Below are positions 34,398 to 41,835 of a stretch of 64,000 nt of DNA, piece after piece. The DNA comes from PoT sp049331405 (GTDB lineage Bacteria > Planctomycetota > Planctomycetia > Isosphaerales > Isosphaeraceae). The notes beneath the pieces were generated by a model that was not told where the DNA came from, searched no databases, and saw only the letters and a program-made list of their open reading frames with translations. Each line of letters opens with the position of its first letter. The first letter of the stretch is position 1. The stretch lies in assembly GCF_049331405.1 (NCBI RefSeq), contig NZ_CP186274.1, positions 4,402,001 to 4,466,000 of the forward strand, read 5' to 3'. The position numbers were made by a program, and so were the translations under genes.

Positions 34398-34883
34398 ATG
34401 TTTTCGCATCGATCCCGCTTCACCGCGCTGGCGACGGTCGTCGCGCTCACCTCGGCGGGGGGTTGCGGCAGTTCCAGCTCGGATGGCCTCCCCCGCAGGG
34501 CCATCTATGGGTCGGTGACGCTCGACGGCGTCCCGCTCTCGAAGGGGGCCATCTCGTTCGATCCCGCGGAGCCGGGTAGCACCGGCTCGGTCTCGGCGGG
34601 GGCCGTCATCCTCGACGGCGACTATTCGATCGACAGGCAGCAAGGGCCGACGCCCGGCAAGTATCACGTCTCAATCCGATCCGTCGCCTCCTCCGTCGCC
34701 GACAAGGGCGATTCGGCGGCCGCGACGAAGTCCGCTCCCGGCATGCCGCCCAGGCTTAAGAAGGGGGCCAAGGCCAAGGATCAGGATCAGGTCCCGAGCA
34801 AGTACAACAGCAATTCCGAGTTGATGGCCGACATCACCGTCGACGGCCCCTCCAACTTCAACTATGAGTTGAAGTCCAAGTAA
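34398..34883 (+). CDS. Small lipoprotein, transthyretin-like
   Basis: A 161-aa lipoprotein: hydrophobic signal 'FTALATVVALTSAGGC' with Cys near residue 25 as the lipidation site, a Ser-rich tether, then 'AIYGSVTLDGVPLSKGAISFDP' and 'ILDGDYSIDRQQGPTPGKYHVSI', the pattern of the small carboxypeptidase-regulatory-like lipoproteins common in planctomycetes. A Lys/Pro-rich insert (about 105-130) interrupts the sandwich. It lies 145 bp upstream of a DUF1559 gene; such pairs recur in planctomycete genomes, so a shared role at the cell surface is likely. The ORF can extend to a TTG at 34353, but the ATG at 34398 directly precedes the signal. Confidence 0.82.
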   Translation: MFSHRSRFTALATVVALTSAGGCGSSSSDGLPRRAIYGSVTLDGVPLSKGAISFDPAEPGSTGSVSAGAVILDGDYSIDRQQGPTPGKYHVSIRSVASSVADKGDSAAATKSAPGMPPRLKKGAKAKDQDQVPSKYNSNSELMADITVDGPSNFNYELKSK

Positions 34884-35028
34884 GTCGGCACGTGCCTATC
34901 TTTCCTCCACGCGGACCGTCCCGGCAGCATTTCGCCGAGTCGATACGATCGCCCTGCGCCCGCCGCTGCCGATCCGAGTTTTCGTGACACCACGTTTCGC
35001 GTCACAATCCTGGCTCTGAGGAATCCCA

Positions 35029-36075
35029 ATGACGAATCGTTCACGTCGGGGCCACGAAATTGGCTTCACCCTGATCGAATTGCTCGTGGTCATCGCGATC
35101 ATCGCGGTCTTGATCGCGTTATTGCTCCCGGCCGTGCAGGCCGCTCGCGAGGCCGCGAGGCGGGCTCAATGCGTCAATAATCTGAAACAAATCGGCCTGG
35201 GCATGCACAACTACGAGTCGACTCACAGCTCGCTGCCCCAGGGCATGCGAGGGTGTTGCTGGGGCTCGTGGTTGATCCCCCTGCTCCCATATGTCGAGCA
35301 GCAGGCGCTTTTCAACTCGTGGAACAGCGTGGGGAACAACTCCGGATTGCCGGGCTACGTCGATGGCGACTTCCGATACGCCGGCGCTGCCAATATCACC
35401 GTGACCTCCACGCGAGTGAACGCGTACTATTGCCCCAGCGACGGCAATAACACGCAGACGGCCGGCATCAGCAACCTCGGCAAGAACGTCACCTCGCAGA
35501 ACTACGTGGTCAACTTCGGCAACATCACCATGCAGCAGGGGAGCGTCCAGGGGGGCTCGTTCGTCCCCTACCTCCTGGATAACAGCGTCCGAGTGGACTT
35601 CATGGGCGCCCCCTTCGGAGACGTCGGTGCCCCGCTGCCCGACATCGCGGCCGGTGGCGGCCAGGGGGCGACCAACGGCGTCGTCCGCTTCGCCGGGATC
35701 ACCGACGGCCTGAGTAACACCATGATGGTCTCCGAAGTCCTCGTCGGGATCAGTGGCGCGAGTTTGGACCTTCGTGGCTTCTCGCACTGGGCCTATGCCG
35801 CGAACTTCTCCGGCTACCTCACACCCAACACATCGAAGCCGGACTGGATGCAGGACCAGGGTTATTGCAACTACCCTGGATCGACGAATCCGCCCTGTAT
35901 TGCCGGCCCCAATGGCCTGGTCATCACCGCCGCACGCAGCAAGCACCCGGCGGGCGTGAATGTCGGGTTCTGTGACGGCAGCGTCAAGTTCGTCAAGGAC
36001 GCGGTCAATCCCCTGACCTATCGGGCGCTCGCCAGCACCAGGGGTGGCGAGGTCATCAGTTCCGACGCCTATTGA
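35029..36075 (+). CDS. DUF1559 protein with prepilin-type N-terminus
   Basis: A 348-aa protein of the planctomycete DUF1559 family. It begins with a short basic leader and a class III/type IV prepilin segment 'GFTLIELLVVIAIIAVLIAL' followed by 'LLPAVQAAREAARRAQCVNNLKQIGL', the family hallmark; cleavage is expected before the Phe. The long C-terminal domain ends with the family's H-x9-DG motif in 'KHPAGVNVGFCDGSVKFV'. Members are pseudopilin-like and often occur in many copies per genome; their function is not firmly known, with assembly in a type II secretion- or pilus-like structure being the usual suggestion. Downstream lies a hairpin array, not another secretion gene. Confidence 0.95.
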   Translation: MTNRSRRGHEIGFTLIELLVVIAIIAVLIALLLPAVQAAREAARRAQCVNNLKQIGLGMHNYESTHSSLPQGMRGCCWGSWLIPLLPYVEQQALFNSWNSVGNNSGLPGYVDGDFRYAGAANITVTSTRVNAYYCPSDGNNTQTAGISNLGKNVTSQNYVVNFGNITMQQGSVQGGSFVPYLLDNSVRVDFMGAPFGDVGAPLPDIAAGGGQGATNGVVRFAGITDGLSNTMMVSEVLVGISGASLDLRGFSHWAYAANFSGYLTPNTSKPDWMQDQGYCNYPGSTNPPCIAGPNGLVITAARSKHPAGVNVGFCDGSVKFVKDAVNPLTYRALASTRGGEVISSDAY

Positions 36076-36092
36076 ACCTTGGGAATGAGGCT

Positions 36093-36250
36093 CCTCGGCC
36101 GGAGGCCGAGGTATCAGGAAGGCCCCCCGAGGGGGCCCGATACGTGAGGAAGCCCCCGTTGGGGGCGATGACTTGAGTCGCTCCGTCGGAGCCCGGTACA
36201 TGCGGTAGCCCCCGCGGGGGGCGTAAGGCCAGGAAGGCCCCCTCGGGGCC
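36093..36250. repeat. Array of six hairpin units with about 28-bp period
   Basis: Six short perfect stems, each with a 3-nt loop, begin at 36093, 36121, 36152, 36180, 36208 and 36236, so four of five intervals are exactly 28 bp and one is 31. Stems are 5-8 bp, mostly GCCCCC/GGGGGC or GGCCCC/GGGGCC. Linkers are alike ('GTATCAGGAA', 'TACGTGAGGAA', 'GCCAGGAA'), so these are diverged tandem repeats. The array lies between the DUF1559 stop and the transposase stop. The IS200-like leader hairpin contains the same 'CAGGAAGGCCCC' unit in inverted orientation. REP-like or transposon-end origin is inferred. Confidence 0.8.
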
Positions 36251-36257
36251 TACGGGG

Positions 36258-36683
36258 TTACTCCAGGTTCAACTCGCCCTGCCGACGATCCAGCTCATCC
36301 TGCTCGCGGATGTACTGCCGCACCCGGGCCTCATCAAGGCCCACCGTGCTCACGCAATAACCCGTCGCCCAGAAATGCAGGCCCGTCATCCGGCGCTCCT
36401 TCAACAGCTCACGATGGATCCGGACGGCGCTCTTGCCCTTCAGGAACCCGATCGTGTTCGCCACGCTATACTTGGGCGGTATGCTCAAGCACAGGTGGAT
36501 GTGGTCGGGCATCGCGTGCCCTTCCAACAGATCGATCCCGCGTTGACGGCACAATTCCCGAAGGATCGGGCCGATCTGATGCCGAAGCCTTCCGTAGAAG
36601 ACTTTGCGGCGGTACTTCGGTATGATCACGACGTGGTACTTGCATTCCCACCGGACATGGGAAAGGCTCTGCCATTCGTGCAT
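36258..36683 (-). CDS. tnpA: IS200-type Y1 transposase TnpA
   Basis: A 141-aa HUH single-strand transposase, the normal size for IS200. Visible: 'ECKYHVVIIPKYRRKVFYG', the HUH metal motif His61-Ile-His63 in 'MPDHIHLCL', 'SIPPKYSVANTIGFLKGKSA', 'HFWATGYCVSTVGLDEARV' and the nucleophile Tyr124 in 'VRQYIREQ'. All catalytic residues are present, so the protein looks functional. The pattern is IS200 proper rather than a REP-associated RAYT. No TnpB gene is adjacent. Its ATG and ribosome-binding site are inside the leader hairpin (36682-36732), which should limit expression. Confidence 0.93.
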   Translation of the reverse strand: MHEWQSLSHVRWECKYHVVIIPKYRRKVFYGRLRHQIGPILRELCRQRGIDLLEGHAMPDHIHLCLSIPPKYSVANTIGFLKGKSAVRIHRELLKERRMTGLHFWATGYCVSTVGLDEARVRQYIREQDELDRRQGELNLE

Positions 36684-36732
36684 AGGCTCCTCCTTCCTGC
36701 CCCTCGGGGCCTTCCTGGAAGGAGGAGCCTAT
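36682..36732 (-). promoter_or_regulatory. RBS-sequestering leader hairpin of tnpA
   Basis: ATAGGCTCCTCCTTCC (36682-36697) pairs perfectly with GGAAGGAGGAGCCTAT (36717-36732). On the minus strand the side next to the gene holds AAGGAGGAG, the Shine-Dalgarno sequence, and the first two bases of the start codon, so both are masked. A smaller CCCC/GGGG hairpin lies in the loop. IS200 of enterobacteria is known to repress tnpA in the same way. Confidence 0.85.
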
Positions 36733-37055
36733 TTCATTGCACGTCGGATCGCTCGAAGCTCTTCGGGTCGCACGGCCAGAGGCCGTGGATTTATGACGTA
36801 TTAAAACGCCCGGGAGACGCACACTGTCTCCCCGGGCGACATCTCCTCAGAGACTTCACCTCGAAGCCTTTCAGATGGCTCGCGCGATCCGTTCCTCCCT
36901 CTTGCCCGTCCGGACCACTCGGGGAAGATGAAGCCGATCCCTCGCATGGCTGCAGCCGACGACTCGACTCATCGCGGTCGTACGCGTCGGCTACTCATGT
37001 GGGGCTCGTCCCTCTATCGACCCCTGGCACGATTCAGGCATGACGGAGAATCCCG
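36733..37055. other. Intergenic region with one terminator
   Basis: About 320 bp between the IS200-like leader and the monooxygenase remnant. Apart from the minus-strand terminator-like hairpin at 36807-36838 no gene or repeat is visible. Confidence 0.45.
36803..36838 (-). terminator. Minus-strand rho-independent-type terminator
   Basis: CGCCCGGGAGAC (36807-36818) pairs with GTCTCCCCGGGCG (36826-36838) with one bulged C; on the minus strand the stem is followed by TTTTAA. The nearest minus-strand gene upstream is the thioesterase (37439-37891), 600 bp away. Confidence 0.65.
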
Positions 37056-37478
37056 ATGGCGAGCGAGCCATCAGATCCTCAAGACACCGACCTCGTCATC
37101 GTGGGTTCGGGTCGGACCGGCTTGATGGCCGCCCTGCTCCTCACTCATCGTGGGATCAAGACAAGGATCCTCGACAAGGGTGAGCAGCAAGCCCATGAGT
37201 CGCATGCCTTCGGGATCCACGCCCGGTCCATGGAGCTCTTCCTGAGCCTCGGCCTGGCCGATCGGTTCCTTGAGCGGGGGCTGATCGCCTCCGGGATGCA
37301 GGTCTTCGAGGCCTATGGGCTGAGCCACGAGGTCCCGCAGGCTCCCTTCCTGATCCACCCCGACGGCTACATCGCCTATCGCGCCGATCGGCTGGACATC
37401 GCCGGGCTTGGGCGGTTTCTCCGTCGCTCCGATCGAGGTCAGGTCGATTCCGGCTCGGTGAAACTCCCGCCCACCTGA
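37056..37478 (+). pseudogene. Internally deleted FAD-dependent monooxygenase
   Basis: A 140-aa open frame that joins the two ends of a class A flavin monooxygenase, normally 400-550 aa. Residues 11-90 are the FAD Rossmann start ('TDLVIVGSGRTGLMAALLLT', then 'HAFGIHARSMELFLSLGLAD'). Directly after comes 'APFLIHPDGYIAYRADRLD', which resembles the C-terminal '(L)VRPDGxVAWR' segment of PheA/TfdB-type enzymes. The central substrate and second FAD motifs (GD, DG) are absent, so it cannot be active. The original start with GGAG 9 nt upstream survives. Its last 40 bases overlap the convergent thioesterase gene. Confidence 0.7.
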
Positions 37479-37891
37479 AATCGTTCCGCCAGGTCTCTGG
37501 GAACCTTGATCGGCCTGGACGTCGTCAGGCGGACGAAGGCTCCGGTCTGGATCGCGGTCGCCGAGAGTTCACCGTTGACCAGCAACTCGCACTGGAAGAT
37601 CCAGCGCGGGCCCTGAAATTCCACGAACCAGATCCGCCCCAGAACCTCATCGCCGAACCGGATCGCCCGTTTGTATTCGATCTGCGTGCTTGAGAGGACC
37701 GGCACGAAATCCTGGGCAATCATCTCCTCGAGGGGATAGTGCCGATCGCAGAATCTAAGCCGAAGGTCTTCCAACCAGCGAACATAGACGATGTTGCTGA
37801 CGATCCGGGCGAAGTCGATGTCGTAGCCCTGGACGCGAAAAGGCATCTCCACCTGCAGTCGCGCCGGCCTCTCGGAAAGTGACGGTTCCAT
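37439..37891 (-). CDS. Hotdog-fold acyl-CoA thioesterase (YbgC/FadM-like)
   Basis: A 150-aa single-hotdog thioesterase. The segment 'VQGYDIDFARIVSNIVYVRWLEDLRL' matches the 4-hydroxybenzoyl-CoA thioesterase/YbgC pattern with the catalytic Asp in 'YDIDF', followed by 'STQIEYKRAIRFGDEVLGRIW' and 'TGAFVRL'. It should hydrolyse acyl-CoA thioesters; the acyl chain is not predictable. The neighbouring plus-strand acyl-CoA ligase gene is 575 bp away and divergent. No strong ribosome-binding site precedes the ATG at 37891. Its 3' end overlaps the monooxygenase remnant, which suggests that deletion or rearrangement brought the two together. Confidence 0.88.
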   Translation of the reverse strand: MEPSLSERPARLQVEMPFRVQGYDIDFARIVSNIVYVRWLEDLRLRFCDRHYPLEEMIAQDFVPVLSSTQIEYKRAIRFGDEVLGRIWFVEFQGPRWIFQCELLVNGELSATAIQTGAFVRLTTSRPIKVPRDLAERFQVGGSFTEPEST

Positions 37892-38465
37892 GAATCCGCG
37901 GCCCGCGTGACGGGTCGCGCCCTCTTAAGAGGACAGGGCTCACTCAACTTCGAGGCGAAGTGCCACAAGCGCGTCGCTTCGCCGAATAACCTGGGACAAG
38001 CGTCAAACTCTCGACGATGGCCATTGGAAGCAGAATTGATGGCATCGTCCCAAGCCTCATTGTTGCGTCCCTATTCTAATAGTCGATAGTCAATGGGTAC
38101 GAAAGTTCCTGTCGGCGAATAAGTGCCTGAACACCCCTCGAGAGAAAAGCGGGCTCGAGCATTCTCGGGTCGGGAATCCGAGCCCGGAAATCTCGCCAAA
38201 GGCTCGAACGATCGATCTCTTGAAGGATTCGGGAGCCCATTTTCGCCGATGAGACTTGCGGTTATCGCCGGATAAGTCCTCCACCCAAGTCGATCACCGT
38301 AACCCGACTGGCCGGATGGCACCTCCGGCGCGTTGCCGCGCAGGAATCATTTGTACGGTGCCGTAGCGTCTCGTACATTGATGGATCTTCCCTCCACACC
38401 GACTCGATGGTCCACGGCAACCCCGGGCCGAGGCAGAATACCGGGTCGCCGACCGAGAAATCGCC
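37892..38465. other. Intergenic region between divergent genes
   Basis: About 570 bp separating the thioesterase and the acyl-CoA ligase genes. It should hold promoters for both. No repeat, RNA gene or supportable ORF is seen; short open frames in it have no ribosome-binding site. Confidence 0.4.
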
Positions 38466-40124
38466 ATGACAACCGAGATCCTAGCCAGCCCTGCGACGAC
38501 CCAGGCCAAGGAGGCCCGCCCCCTCCCCCCCTTGCCCGCTCATTGGCGGTCGCTGCCGCGCGCCTTCGTCTATGAAGCCCGCAGCAACCCCAAACGACCC
38601 TGCATGTCCGACAGCACCGGGTCCGAGCTCACGTCCTCGGAGACGCTGCTGCGCTCGCTGGCGTTGAGTCGGGTCCTGGCAAGGCTGCTCGGTCCGGAGC
38701 CTTATGTCGGCCTGCTGCTCCCCCCCACGGTCCCCTCGGCCGTGGCCAACATCGCCCTGGCGCTCCTGGGCAAGATCGCGGTCAATCTGAATTACACCGC
38801 GAGCCAGGACCTGATCAACGCGTCGATCGACCAGTGCAAGATCGCGCAGGTCTTGACGTCGAAGAAGGCGCTGGATCGGTTCAAGGTCACACCCAAGGGG
38901 AATCTGATCTATCTCGAGGATATCCCCAAGCAGATGACGCTCGTCGACAAGATCTGGGCGGCCACCGTCTGCAAGGCCGTGCCGATGTCGATGCTCGGAC
39001 TCTTCCTGCCGGGGCTCCGCGACGAGAGCCTCGACAAGACGGCCACCGTCATCTTCACGTCGGGCTCGACGGGGGATCCGAAGGGGGTCGTCCTCTCGCA
39101 CGGGAATATCCTCAACAACATCTCCCAGTTTAATAATCAGATCGTGCTCCTGAAGGATGAGTCGGTCCTGGGTGTCTTGCCGTTCTTCCACTCGTTCGGG
39201 TTCACGGTGACGCTCTGGACGCCGCTCTGCCTGAGCAAGCGGGTGGCCTTCCACTTCAGCCCGCTCGACGCCAAGATCATCGGGACCCTGTGCGAGAAAT
39301 ATAAGGTGACGCTGCTGCCGGCCTCGCCGACGTTCTTCCGGGCCTATCTGCATCGTTGCGACCCCAAGCAGTTCTCGTCGCTGGTCCACCTCGTGCTGGG
39401 CGCCGAGAAGCTCAAGCCCGAGTTCGCCCGCGAAATCCGGGACAAGCTCGGCATCGAGCCGCTCGAGGGGTATGGCTGCACCGAGCTCTCGCCGGTCGTC
39501 GCGGTGAACATCCCGACCGACATCACCCTGGCGGATGGCCGCAAGGTCTCCGGCAATCGCCCGGGGACCGTGGGCCGACCGCTCCCCGGCACTCACATCA
39601 AGATCCTCGACATCAATACCGGGGCCGAACTTCCGCAAGGGGTCGAGGGCATGATCCTGGTCGGAGGTCCCCAGGTCATGGTCGGCTACCTCGGCAAGCC
39701 GGATGCGACGGCGAAAGTGCTCAAGGATGGCTGGTACAACACGGGGGACCTCGGCTATGTCGACCCCGACGGGTTCCTCAAGGTCACCGACCGCCTGAGC
39801 CGGTTCTCGAAGATCGGCGGCGAGATGGTCCCGCACATGGCCGTCGAGTCCGCGATCGTCGAAGCGGCCGGCACGACCGACCAGCACATCGCCGTAACCT
39901 CCCTCCCCGACGCCAAGCGGGGCGAACGCCTCTGCGTCCTGCACACGCCTCTCGAGATTTCGAGCGAGGAGATCTGCCGACGCCTCAATGCGAGCAACAT
40001 GCCCAGGCTCTGGATCCCCTCGGCCGACGACTTCATCCCGGTCGACGAGATCCCGGTGTTGGGGACCGGCAAGATCGACCTCAAGCGGCTCAGGGAAATC
40101 GCCGCCGAGCGACTGGTGAAATAG
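38466..40124 (+). CDS. AMP-forming acyl-CoA/acyl-ACP ligase
   Basis: A 552-aa adenylate-forming enzyme that activates fatty acids through acyl-AMP. Motifs: the P-loop 'TVIFTSGSTGDPKGVVLSHG', 'GYGCTELSPVVAVN', 'GWYNTGDLGYVDPDGFL' and the C-terminal 'VLGTGKIDLKRLRE' with the catalytic lysine. The 'LPFFHSFGFTVTLWTPL' block and short loop lengths resemble the acyl-ACP synthetase half of Aas (2-acylglycerophosphoethanolamine acyltransferase/acyl-ACP synthetase) more than FadD. The acyltransferase half is absent. A thioesterase lies on the other side of the intergenic region, so fatty-acid recycling is plausible. Confidence 0.88.
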   Translation: MTTEILASPATTQAKEARPLPPLPAHWRSLPRAFVYEARSNPKRPCMSDSTGSELTSSETLLRSLALSRVLARLLGPEPYVGLLLPPTVPSAVANIALALLGKIAVNLNYTASQDLINASIDQCKIAQVLTSKKALDRFKVTPKGNLIYLEDIPKQMTLVDKIWAATVCKAVPMSMLGLFLPGLRDESLDKTATVIFTSGSTGDPKGVVLSHGNILNNISQFNNQIVLLKDESVLGVLPFFHSFGFTVTLWTPLCLSKRVAFHFSPLDAKIIGTLCEKYKVTLLPASPTFFRAYLHRCDPKQFSSLVHLVLGAEKLKPEFAREIRDKLGIEPLEGYGCTELSPVVAVNIPTDITLADGRKVSGNRPGTVGRPLPGTHIKILDINTGAELPQGVEGMILVGGPQVMVGYLGKPDATAKVLKDGWYNTGDLGYVDPDGFLKVTDRLSRFSKIGGEMVPHMAVESAIVEAAGTTDQHIAVTSLPDAKRGERLCVLHTPLEISSEEICRRLNASNMPRLWIPSADDFIPVDEIPVLGTGKIDLKRLREIAAERLVK

Positions 40125-40362
40125 CCCGACGGCCAAGACGGCCCCGTCGCTCGTCCCTTCGCACCCTCGGCCGCAATGACTTCGATCAGGAGTACCGCGT
40201 ATGAGCCGATCTCGGCTATGATAGTCTACTAGGTTATCTCCGTGGGCCGGGCATGGTTCTTTGGCCATGCCCCTCACCGTATCGACGTCGTCGTGGTCGA
40301 GACATATTGGATTGGGATAACCTCGACGAGAGTCTGTCCGCTTCGGGGTTTCGGAGAGTCGG

Positions 40363-41673
40363 ATGCAGGTCGTCCTTCGGGTGACAGGGGGCCCGCACTC
40401 AGGTCGAGAACTCTTGCTGAGCGACCGCGACGCGGCAGTCGTCGGACGCTCGTCGCAAGTCCGGTTCTCCATGCACGAAGATCGGCTCCTCTCCCGAGAG
40501 CACTTCCGGATCGAGGTCGAGCCGCCGCAGTGCATCCTGCAAGACCTGGGGAGTACGAACGGGACGAAGATCAACGGCCTCCGCGTCGAGTCGACGCCCC
40601 TCCGCAACGGAGACGTCATCACGGCGGGCGATAGCGCGTTCGACGTGGTGGTCGACCGGTCGACGTCCAACGGTACCTTCCCCATCTATTGCCTCGGCTG
40701 CGGCCGGGCCGCGCCCGAGGGCTTCGACACGCCCGAGCATCGGGCGAATCCCAGCGAGCCGGTCATCTGGCTCTGCGATCAGTGCGAGTCCATGAGGCGC
40801 AGGTTCCCGGAGACGCATCCCGACTACCTCATCGAGCGGAGGATCGGCGGCGGCGGCATGGGCGAGGTCTTCTTCGCCCGCCAGCTCTCGGTCAACCGGC
40901 CGGTGGCCATCAAGATGATGCCCTCCGTCGGCGTGACGAACGACCGCGCCCGCGACTACTTCCGTCGCGAGATGCTCGTCCTCAAAGACTTGCTGATGCC
41001 TTCTGGCCAGTGCCATCCGAACATCGTCGCCTTCTACGACATCTTCGAGCTCGACGGCCAGTTCCAACTCATCATGGAGTACGTCGCCGGCCGCAACGCG
41101 CTCGAATGGGTCTCGACGCTGTCAACCCCCCTGCCCTACGGGACGGCCGCGAGGATCGGACGGTTTCTGCTCTCGGCGCTCGACTATTCGCATTCCAAGG
41201 GGTACGTGCATCGCGACGTCAAGCCGTCGAATCTGCTGATCGTGGGCCCACCCCACCGCCCGCAGGTCAAGCTCTCGGACTTCGGCCTCGCCAAGAGCTT
41301 CCGTGAGAACGAGGCGTTCGTCGGGCTCACGCACCAGGGGGACATCGGCGGCTCGATCGGGTTCCTGTCGCCGGACCATATCCGCGATTTCCGGGACATC
41401 AAGGAGTCGGCCGACCTCTTCAGCGCGGGGGCGACCCTCTACTATCTGCTCACCCTCAACTATCCGTACTTCGACTTCGACCCGAGGCGGAACGACGCGT
41501 ACAGCATCATCCTCGAGAATCCCTCGGTCCCGCTGCGCGCCCACCGGCCCGACGCACCCGAAGGCCTGGAGCGTCTGCTCCGTAAGGCGCTCGAGAAGAA
41601 TCCGAAGGATCGCTGGAAGTCAGCCATGGCTATGTCCGAGGCGCTCAAGCCCTTTCTGGACATCGGAGTGTAA
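40363..41673 (+). CDS. FHA domain-zinc ribbon-Ser/Thr kinase
   Basis: A 436-aa protein. Residues 1-95 form an FHA domain ('VVGRSSQVRFSMHEDRLLSREHFRI', with 'GSTNGTKING' after it; shown in parts: 'GRSSQVRF', 'LLSREHFRIEV'), which binds phosphothreonine. Residues about 108-145 hold a zinc-ribbon-like pair (CLGC and CDQC). The kinase domain fills about 155-430: 'IGGGGMGEVFFA', 'VAIKMM', 'YVHRDVKPSN' and a proper 'DFGLAKSF'. There is no membrane helix, so it is cytoplasmic. GGAG is 8 nt upstream of the ATG. The FHA domain may bind the autophosphorylated kinase or a partner. No neighbour suggests a substrate. Confidence 0.92.
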   Translation: MQVVLRVTGGPHSGRELLLSDRDAAVVGRSSQVRFSMHEDRLLSREHFRIEVEPPQCILQDLGSTNGTKINGLRVESTPLRNGDVITAGDSAFDVVVDRSTSNGTFPIYCLGCGRAAPEGFDTPEHRANPSEPVIWLCDQCESMRRRFPETHPDYLIERRIGGGGMGEVFFARQLSVNRPVAIKMMPSVGVTNDRARDYFRREMLVLKDLLMPSGQCHPNIVAFYDIFELDGQFQLIMEYVAGRNALEWVSTLSTPLPYGTAARIGRFLLSALDYSHSKGYVHRDVKPSNLLIVGPPHRPQVKLSDFGLAKSFRENEAFVGLTHQGDIGGSIGFLSPDHIRDFRDIKESADLFSAGATLYYLLTLNYPYFDFDPRRNDAYSIILENPSVPLRAHRPDAPEGLERLLRKALEKNPKDRWKSAMAMSEALKPFLDIGV

Positions 41674-41835
41674 TACCGTCGGCCAAATTGCGATTCTCGA
41701 GCTAAAGTTGCGAGAAAGGGCAGACTAGGCAATCCCGATCGAGAGAGGCATTCTGAGTCTTGGGCATTGGCCTGGTTGGAATTTCGTATTAAAATTTTTA
41801 AATCGTTGCCTGGCGATGTCGAGGAGTCGTGAATT

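Larger units (their letters stand above)
36236..36732 (-). mobile_element. IS200-like insertion sequence (ends inferred)
   Basis: Contains a full-length Y1 transposase and, at its upstream end, a 16-bp perfect hairpin as in IS200 left ends. IS200 elements have no terminal inverted repeats and move as single strands recognised by subterminal hairpins. The right end is placed provisionally at the last hairpin of the array (36236-36250), since IS200/IS605 right ends carry a hairpin after the gene; the true ends and target site cannot be fixed without a second copy. Confidence 0.6.

Noticed and set aside
36093..36250. CRISPR array
   Set aside because: Units have the right length for CRISPR repeats, but each contains its own palindrome, there are no unique spacers of constant length, and no cas gene is near.
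36258..36683. REP-associated (RAYT) transposase
   Set aside because: Despite the neighbouring hairpins, the C-terminal 'GYCVSTVGLDEARVRQYI' pattern and length are those of IS200 TnpA, so RAYT was not chosen.
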